Positions 1 through 5,115 of a DNA stretch of 9,733 bases are shown here, piece by piece (the first letter of the stretch is position 1; the number at the start of each line of letters is the position of its first letter). The stretch comes from an uncultured Lachnobacterium sp. (lineage in GTDB: Bacteria; Bacillota; Clostridia; Lachnospirales; Lachnospiraceae), in contig URQG01000055.1 of the NCBI GenBank assembly GCA_900549895.1, forward strand, positions 1-9,733, in the 5' to 3' direction. The notes beneath the pieces were generated by a model. The model did not search any database. It was not told the DNA's origin and saw nothing but the letters and a program-made list of their open reading frames with translations. Made by a program: the position numbers and the translations under genes.

Positions 1-47
1 GAGATTACTACGCGTCTCGTGGGCTCGGAGATGTGTATAAGAGACAG
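1..47. other. Nextera/Tn5 sequencing adapter (non-genomic)
   Basis: Bases 29-47 are the 19-bp Tn5 mosaic end AGATGTGTATAAGAGACAG, and bases 14-28 are the Nextera read-2 tag GTCTCGTGGGCTCGG. Before these lie an 8-base segment at 6-13 (TACTACGC) in the i7 index position, and GAGAT at 1-5, which matches the end of the P7 primer. This is the exact layout of an i7-side library adapter, so it is untrimmed artefact and not a transposon. Genomic sequence starts at 48. Confidence 0.98.
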
Positions 48-235
48 ACATAAAGATTTCCATTGGATAATCGTGTTTCTTTCCCCGCAGCGATATATAT
101 CCTGCCCTCTTTTTTATTTTCTTCTGTGCCCTCGGCATAAGCTTCAATGTTATGAGAAAGCAGGAGCTTTATGATTGCTCCTGCTTCCTGTTCACTGACC
201 TTAACCGCAAGCTTGCGAATAAAATCATAATTCAT
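48..235 (-). CDS. Small protein of unknown function, 3' end missing
   Basis: I do not recognise this gene with confidence. It starts at ATG 235-233, two bases after the oppF stop. A GAGG ribosome binding site inside the oppF end, with a 7-nt spacer, supports this start and suggests translational coupling. About 62 genomic codons are present. The N-terminus reads MNYDFIRKLAVKVSEQEAGA and continues with a helix-like stretch, a 'SHNIEAYAEG' segment and a Lys/Glu-rich loop. There is no signal peptide or membrane helix. The helix-then-strand pattern, with a phrase like 'LLLSHNIEAYA', faintly resembles small DUF2007-type signal-transducing proteins; this is a guess. The frame stays open to base 8, but residues from about 63 on (VCLLYTSPSPRDA) are translated adapter, so the true C-terminus is not in the window. 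Confidence 0.7.
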
Positions 236-237
236 AT

Positions 238-1236
238 TTATACCTCATCGTAAAGATGACATTTTACCTTGTGCCCGTCGCCCATGTCACGCGGCTTCGG
301 ATCCTCATGTTTACAGATCTCCATGCACTCTTTGCAACGTGTATGGAACTTACACCCTGCCGGTGGATTGGCCGGAGATGGGATATCCCCCTCCAGAAGA
401 ATACGGTCTCTCTTAGCATCCGGATCCGGCATCGGAATTGCCGAAAACAATGCCTTGGTATATGGGTGAAGCGGATTCGCAAAGATATCCTCCGTCTTAC
501 CGGTCTCTACCAGACCACCGAGATACATGACACCGACCGTATCGGAAATATGCTCTACCACCGATAAATCATGCGAAATAAACAAGTATGTCAGATTACG
601 TTTCTCCTGTAATTCGCGGAGAAGATTGATGATCTGTGCCTGAATGGATACGTCCAAAGCCGATACCGGCTCATCACATACAATAAATTCCGGATTGAGT
701 GCCAGTGCACGTGCAATACAGATTCTCTGACGCTGTCCGCCGGAAAACTCATGCGGATAACGATCCTTGTGATACTCCTGAAGTCCACAGTCTAACATAA
801 CCTTGGTTACATAATCATCGTACTCTTCCTTTGAAACCAATCCGTGCTCGCGGACAGCCTCACCGATAATCTCACCGACCGGAAGTCTTGGCGAGAGGGA
901 TGAATACGGATCCTGAAAAATGATCTGCATCTTCGTACGCATATCACGAAGCTTTTTCTTATCCCAGGAATTGACATCCTGTCCATTGAAGAGAACTTCG
1001 CCGTCCGTCTTCTCGATCAGACGCAGAATCGTACGTCCCGTTGTGGACTTGCCGCATCCGGACTCTCCTACAAGTCCCATGGTAGTTCCACGCTTGATGT
1101 TAAAGCTGACATCATCGACTGCCTTGACCTGTCCTGTCACACCACCGAAAAAGCCTCCCTTGATTGGGAAATATTTCTTTAAATGAGACACTTCAAGAAT
1201 GTTCTCATCATTGTGTTTGATCTGTTCATTACTCAT
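238..1236 (-). CDS. oppF: Peptide ABC transporter ATPase OppF/DppF
   Basis: This is the second ATPase of the peptide importer. It hydrolyses ATP on the cytoplasmic face as a heterodimer with OppD to drive transport through OppBC. The 332-aa length is normal for the family. All nucleotide-binding motifs are intact: Walker A GESGCGKST (57-65), Q-loop Q108, signature FSGGQ (164-168), Walker B ending in DEP with catalytic E189, D-loop SALD (192-195) and switch H222. The C-terminal oligopeptide-transporter extension carries Cys 295, 301, 304, 308 and 326. In the DppD/DppF family four such cysteines ligate a [4Fe-4S] cluster; here that is inferred from spacing. The ATG at 1236 has AAGGAG 9 nt upstream (1246-1251). 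The gene start overlaps the oppD stop by 8 nt, so the two are probably coupled. The Opp/Dpp family is certain, but the exact peptide substrate cannot be read from sequence. Confidence 0.96.
   Translation of the reverse strand: MSNEQIKHNDENILEVSHLKKYFPIKGGFFGGVTGQVKAVDDVSFNIKRGTTMGLVGESGCGKSTTGRTILRLIEKTDGEVLFNGQDVNSWDKKKLRDMRTKMQIIFQDPYSSLSPRLPVGEIIGEAVREHGLVSKEEYDDYVTKVMLDCGLQEYHKDRYPHEFSGGQRQRICIARALALNPEFIVCDEPVSALDVSIQAQIINLLRELQEKRNLTYLFISHDLSVVEHISDTVGVMYLGGLVETGKTEDIFANPLHPYTKALFSAIPMPDPDAKRDRILLEGDIPSPANPPAGCKFHTRCKECMEICKHEDPKPRDMGDGHKVKCHLYDEV
243..246 (-). promoter_or_regulatory. Ribosome binding site of the terminal small gene, inside oppF
   Basis: On the minus strand the sequence reads GAGG, 7 nt before the ATG at 235. 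It lies within the last codons of oppF. This supports the start chosen for the small gene and makes translation coupled to oppF likely. Confidence 0.55.
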
Positions 1237-2386
1237 TCTTTGTGTCTCCTTCCATGCAACGATAGCAGCTCACTTCATGTGTCGGCGATACTTTGTAGAC
1301 ACCCGGGTATGCTCCCTCACATCCGTCCACACACATCTCGCAGCGATCTCTGAAGTAGCAATAATTCGGCATATTGATTGGGTTCGGCACACTTCCCGGA
1401 ATGCTGTAAAGCTTATCCACATGTTTACCGACTACAGGCTTTGAATTCATAAGTCCGATCGTATAAGGATGGCGTGGATCCTTGAAGATCTCCTGCGCAG
1501 TTCCTTTCTCAATGACACGTCCGGCATACATAACAACCACATAATCCGCCATCTCAGCAACCACACCAAGGTCATGCGTGATCAACATAATGGAACTGTT
1601 AATACGATCTTTCAGACTTCGAAGCAGATCCAGGATCTGTGCCTGAATGGTAACATCCAATGCCGTCGTAGGCTCATCGGCGATGATCAGCTTTGGATCA
1701 CAAGCCAGAGCCATGGCGATCATAATACGCTGTCTCATACCACCGGATAACTCATGCGGGTACATCCGATAAACACCTTCCTTATTAGCAATGCCAACCA
1801 TTTCAAGCATCTCAAGTGTACGTGCCTTTACCTCTTCCTTACTCTTTTCCGGGTAATGAAGAGCAATAACTTCATCCACCTGATCTCCGATACGAAATAC
1901 CGGATTAAGAGAAGTCATCGGTTCCTGGAAGATCATAGACATATAGTTGCCTCGAAGCTTCTGCATGACAGAAATCGGAGTATTTACAATGTTATAGGTT
2001 CTGTTTCCGTCATCGAAACGGATTTCGCCTTCTACCGTCTGTCCGGTCGGGCGCTGTACAAGCTGCATCAGAGAAAGACTGGTTACGGATTTACCGCAGC
2101 CGGACTCTCCTACGATGCCGACGGTCTTCCCCTGCGGCACATCAAACGATACGCCATCAACAGCTTTCACCGTTCCGATATCCGTGAAGAAATACGTATG
2201 GACATTGTCAAACTCAACACAGTTATCCGGATTCTTCATCTTGGTAATATATTCCTCTTCCGGAATATGTTTTCTGTTTCTCTTCTTTTCAATCTCTCCG
2301 GTGATCTTGCGATTCTCCTTCGCAATACGGTGAGACTCCTTCGCGGAAATATATCCGTTGTCTTTATCTTTTTTTAATAATCCCAT
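1229..2386 (-). CDS. oppD: Peptide ABC transporter ATPase OppD/DppD
   Basis: This is the first ATPase of the importer and partner of OppF. It is 385 aa from ATG 2386. Motifs: Walker A GESGCGKS (93-100), Q154, signature LSGGM (213-217, the usual OppD variant of LSGGQ), Walker B IIADEP with E238, and switch H271. The C-terminal extension has Cys 343, 349, 356 and 374 with the spacing of the family's [4Fe-4S] site, plus Cys 352 and 377. The core ATPase begins only near residue 55. The preceding ~50 residues are rich in Lys and Glu and are not part of the usual domain, so the protein is somewhat long. A GTG at 2395, touching the oppC stop, would add three residues. I prefer ATG 2386 because AGGTG sits 6 nt upstream of it, while the GTG has only a poor site. 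The end overlaps the oppF start. Confidence 0.95.
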   Translation of the reverse strand: MGLLKKDKDNGYISAKESHRIAKENRKITGEIEKKRNRKHIPEEEYITKMKNPDNCVEFDNVHTYFFTDIGTVKAVDGVSFDVPQGKTVGIVGESGCGKSVTSLSLMQLVQRPTGQTVEGEIRFDDGNRTYNIVNTPISVMQKLRGNYMSMIFQEPMTSLNPVFRIGDQVDEVIALHYPEKSKEEVKARTLEMLEMVGIANKEGVYRMYPHELSGGMRQRIMIAMALACDPKLIIADEPTTALDVTIQAQILDLLRSLKDRINSSIMLITHDLGVVAEMADYVVVMYAGRVIEKGTAQEIFKDPRHPYTIGLMNSKPVVGKHVDKLYSIPGSVPNPINMPNYCYFRDRCEMCVDGCEGAYPGVYKVSPTHEVSCYRCMEGDTKNE

Positions 2387-2392
2387 CTTTGT

Positions 2393-2397
2393 CACCT
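2393..2397 (-). promoter_or_regulatory. oppD ribosome binding site overlapping the oppC stop
   Basis: The minus strand reads AGGTG, 6 nt before ATG 2386. Its first two bases are the last two of the oppC TAG stop, and the rest is the alternative GTG start codon at 2395. The same five bases thus end oppC and recruit ribosomes for oppD, implying coupled translation and favouring the ATG as the start. Confidence 0.55.
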
Positions 2398-3961
2398 ACC
2401 GTTTCATCTTAGGATCGAACGCATCTCGCAGACCATCACCAACAAAGTTAAATGCAAGTACCGTAAGAAGGATCAAAAATCCGGCCGGTACCCAGACGAA
2501 CAGATAATTCGTCATAACGTAGGAATCGTTTACAGCATTGATGATACTGCCCCAGGAAGCTGCCGGATACTTGATACCAAGTCCCAGGAAACTTAAGGAA
2601 GCCTCTGTTAAGATAACATCACCGATTCCCATGGAAGCAAATACGATCAACTGCGGAATAACATTCGGAATCAGGTGTTTGAAAATTCTTCGCTTAATAC
2701 TAATTCCCGTGGCTTCTGCCGCGATCATGAACTCCTGCTCGCGAAGGGAAAGGATCTGGCCTCGAACGATACGCGCGATTCCAACCCATCCGATAACACC
2801 CATGATCACACAGAGCATATAAATACGAATTGTCGGTGATACCTTCATATAATCCATGACGGAACCGAGGATCAGATACAATGGCATCGCCGGGATACAG
2901 TAAACAATATCAACCAGACGCATCAGAAGATTATCCACCCAGCCGCCGAAGAAACCGGCAACACCGCCGACCAATACACCAAGGATCAACTCGATCAGCA
3001 CAACGACAAAACCGATCAAAAGAGAAATTCGTCCACCATACATCAGTCGCGTCAGAAGGTCCATACCATTGGCATCGGTTCCAACCGGATGCTTCAGCGA
3101 TGGGGATGCATAAGTATCCATCACTTTTGACTGCTGGTATCTTTTAATAATATATTGTCCGTCCTTACGGCTTAACAGATATTCTTCTTCCTTTCCATCC
3201 GCATTGGCAAAAGTAAAGGAATCCTTGTCGCCATCGATCGCCGCTTTTGCAGCTTCCTTAAACTCCGGTGACAGATAAACACTGTCAGATACTGCATTAA
3301 TGTTCATATCGGAAACATACGCATAAGTGTTTCCGTCGGCATCATATACCATTGTAGCACCCTCACCATCTGCCTGAATGGTATATGTATTGCCATCCGC
3401 ATCAACGGAAGTTTCTCCGTTACTGATTGCTACCATTACGTTACGACAAAAATCATAAGAGAATTTAACATCCGATGAATATGCTGTAAAAGAACGCTCA
3501 TAAAGCATACCAATCTCATTTCTTTCCATCGGGACTCTTCCTTTGTATAACAGATAAACGCCCTCACCGATCGGGTCAAGACACATCATATCGTTATCCG
3601 CCGTCTTGAAGTTCAGCTTATTGGTTGAAATTGCAAGAATGGACTGAGAATAACCGTCACTCGGCATCTTACCGCCATCCTTCATCATCACCTGATAATC
3701 TTCAATATAAGTTGCGCCGGCATAATCTTTCTTAACCTCATCCATACGGTAAAAGACTTTGCTCTGGCTATATGGCATGATCGCACCGCCCACGAAGGCG
3801 AATAAAAACATACATACGATAATGACAAGTCCTACGATTGCAAGCTTATTACGGAAAAAGCGCTTCGCCACCATCATTCCCGGAGAGAGCACTTGAACAC
3901 GCTTTGCATCGTCCAACTTTACTTCTTCCGTTGACGGATTTGTTTTCTTTTCGTTATCCAT
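2396..3961 (-). CDS. oppC: Peptide ABC transporter permease OppC with large extracytoplasmic insertion
   Basis: This is one of the two membrane subunits that form the peptide channel with OppB. The N-terminal ~38 residues are cytoplasmic, followed by a helix at about 40-62. The family's pre-permease motif is at 290-312 (HPVGTDANGMDLLTRLMYGG), leading to five further helices in a BPD_transp_1 domain (about 312-515). The ATPase-coupling EAA loop is at about 410-436, with its conserved Gly at 419. OppC proteins are usually near 300 aa; this one is 521 because about 220 residues (64-285) lie between helix 1 and the core. That segment is hydrophilic, lies outside the membrane by topology, is rich in Asp/Gly/Tyr, contains DADGNTY twice and has two cysteines (127, 172). 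The frame is unbroken and flanking motifs are intact, so it is a domain insertion, not an error. A strong site (AGGAGG, 3967-3972) lies 5 nt before ATG 3961; oppB ends 13 nt upstream. Confidence 0.94.
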   Translation of the reverse strand: MDNEKKTNPSTEEVKLDDAKRVQVLSPGMMVAKRFFRNKLAIVGLVIIVCMFLFAFVGGAIMPYSQSKVFYRMDEVKKDYAGATYIEDYQVMMKDGGKMPSDGYSQSILAISTNKLNFKTADNDMMCLDPIGEGVYLLYKGRVPMERNEIGMLYERSFTAYSSDVKFSYDFCRNVMVAISNGETSVDADGNTYTIQADGEGATMVYDADGNTYAYVSDMNINAVSDSVYLSPEFKEAAKAAIDGDKDSFTFANADGKEEEYLLSRKDGQYIIKRYQQSKVMDTYASPSLKHPVGTDANGMDLLTRLMYGGRISLLIGFVVVLIELILGVLVGGVAGFFGGWVDNLLMRLVDIVYCIPAMPLYLILGSVMDYMKVSPTIRIYMLCVIMGVIGWVGIARIVRGQILSLREQEFMIAAEATGISIKRRIFKHLIPNVIPQLIVFASMGIGDVILTEASLSFLGLGIKYPAASWGSIINAVNDSYVMTNYLFVWVPAGFLILLTVLAFNFVGDGLRDAFDPKMKR

Positions 3962-3974
3962 AGTTCCCTCCTTT

Positions 3975-4961
3975 CTAGTTTACGCGCACACGTGGATCAA
4001 CCACTGCATACAAGATATCCGCAATCAGGTTTCCGAGAAGGATCAGGATTGCAAGAAACAACATGTAAAACATAACAAACGGGATATCTCCCTGTACAAT
4101 ACACTGGTATGACGTATATCCGATACCCGGAATCTGGAACAGTGTTTCTGTAATCATTGCACCGCTGAACAATCCCGGAAGGGATCCACCAAGCAATGTA
4201 ATGATTGGAATCAACGTATTGCGGAATGCATGGTGATTGATGACACGGTTCTCGGAAAGTCCCTTCGCACGTGCGGTACGGATAAAGTCCGCATTCAATA
4301 CCTCAAGCATATTCGTACGGGTGTAACGCATCAGCGAACCGATACTTACGATTGACAATGTAATCGTCGGCAGGATCATATGCTGTGCCATATCAAGGAT
4401 CTGTCCGATCGGAGACATCTGATCGTGCATACGACCGACAATTCCATAGAGATCAACCCATCCAAGCTTGATGGAGAATACCCATTTTAAGATGGTCGCA
4501 AAGAAGAAACTCGGTAAAGAGATACCAATCAAAGCGATGACCGTGATCGTATAGTCCAAAGCGGAATACTGCCGCCTTGCTGCCGCGATACCGGCAGGAA
4601 TCGCAATAATAATTTCCAATATAAAGGACGCAAGTCCTAATGCAAAGGAATACCAGATAACTTCGGCAAACTTATCAAGTACCGGTTTGTTCCAGTACCA
4701 GGAATCACCGAACTGTCCTCTGACAGCCTGAGATGCCCAATGGCAATATCCCTGAACCACGCCGCTGTCAAGACCATATGCTTCATCCAGCTGTTCCTTC
4801 CATTCCTGATAGGTTTTTGAACCCGGCTTCTGTGCAAGTTCTCTCGCTTTGTTCTCGACGAATGAAGTCGGCATACAACGCATGATGCCGTAGATGATCA
4901 TCGTAACGAAGAACAGTAATACGATTGAGATTAAAACTCTCTTTAGAACAAATTTCTTCAT
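3975..4961 (-). CDS. oppB: Peptide ABC transporter permease OppB/DppB
   Basis: This is the other channel-forming membrane subunit, partner of OppC. It is 328 aa, a usual length. It starts with the typical short basic cytoplasmic end (MKKFVLKRVL), then a first helix (about 11-29), an extracytoplasmic loop (about 30-98), and five further helices within the BPD_transp_1 domain (about 100-325). The EAA loop that contacts the ATPases is at about 225-252 (DFIRTARAKGL and following, Gly 234). The C-terminus ends in the family hallmark VDPRVR. ATG 4961 has AAGGAG 8 nt upstream (4970-4975). It sits 154 nt after the binding protein stop, separated by inverted repeats, and 13 nt before oppC. Unlike OppC it shows no insertion, which makes the OppC expansion specific to one permease. 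Confidence 0.96.
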   Translation of the reverse strand: MKKFVLKRVLISIVLLFFVTMIIYGIMRCMPTSFVENKARELAQKPGSKTYQEWKEQLDEAYGLDSGVVQGYCHWASQAVRGQFGDSWYWNKPVLDKFAEVIWYSFALGLASFILEIIIAIPAGIAAARRQYSALDYTITVIALIGISLPSFFFATILKWVFSIKLGWVDLYGIVGRMHDQMSPIGQILDMAQHMILPTITLSIVSIGSLMRYTRTNMLEVLNADFIRTARAKGLSENRVINHHAFRNTLIPIITLLGGSLPGLFSGAMITETLFQIPGIGYTSYQCIVQGDIPFVMFYMLFLAILILLGNLIADILYAVVDPRVRVN

Positions 4962-5002
4962 CTTGTTCTCTCCTTTTTCTTATTTTCTTACAAAGTGATA
5001 AC

Positions 5003-5058
5003 GCGAAAGGTATTTCGTAAAAAGAATCTTTTGACTCTGCTTGCGAAATACCTTTCGC
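5003..5058. repeat. 15-bp perfect inverted repeat in the SBP-oppB spacer
   Basis: The left arm GCGAAAGGTATTTCG (5003-5017) is the exact reverse complement of 5044-5058, with a 26-nt loop between. In the mRNA this is a strong hairpin. Each arm can also fold alone, because GCGAAA and TTTCGC flank a 4-nt centre. A third copy of the inner 8 bases, GGTATTTC, lies at 5092-5099 and could pair with the same middle arm. No U-tract follows the long hairpin in the direction of transcription, so it is not a classical terminator. A role in mRNA stability or in lowering permease expression relative to the binding protein is inferred. Confidence 0.75.
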
Positions 5059-5060
5059 AC

Positions 5061-5082
5061 TGAAGGGGGATATCCCCCTTCA
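5061..5082. repeat. Perfect 22-bp palindrome downstream of the binding-protein gene
   Basis: TGAAGGGGG (5061-5069) and CCCCCTTCA (5074-5082) flank ATAT, so the whole 22-bp stretch equals its own reverse complement. In mRNA it makes a 9-bp hairpin with five G:C pairs and a 4-nt loop, beginning 33 nt after the SBP stop. The downstream RNA reads GTGCGAAAGG, with no U-run, arguing against a Rho-independent terminator. Such a hairpin could block 3'-to-5' exonucleases and stabilise the binding-protein message. A DNA-binding operator is an alternative that sequence alone cannot exclude. Confidence 0.7.
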
Positions 5083-5115
5083 ATGCTTAGCGGTATTTCT
5101 TTTATATGCTTAAGA

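Noticed and set aside
1754..2377. 207-codon open frame on the plus strand opposite oppD
   Set aside because: It lies fully antisense to a gene with all ABC motifs, lacks a ribosome binding site, and has a low-complexity composition typical of a reverse-strand shadow.
5003..5082. Rho-independent terminator between the SBP gene and oppB
   Set aside because: The hairpins are strong, but neither is followed by a U-tract in the direction of transcription. The only U-rich stretch is inside the loop of the longer stem.
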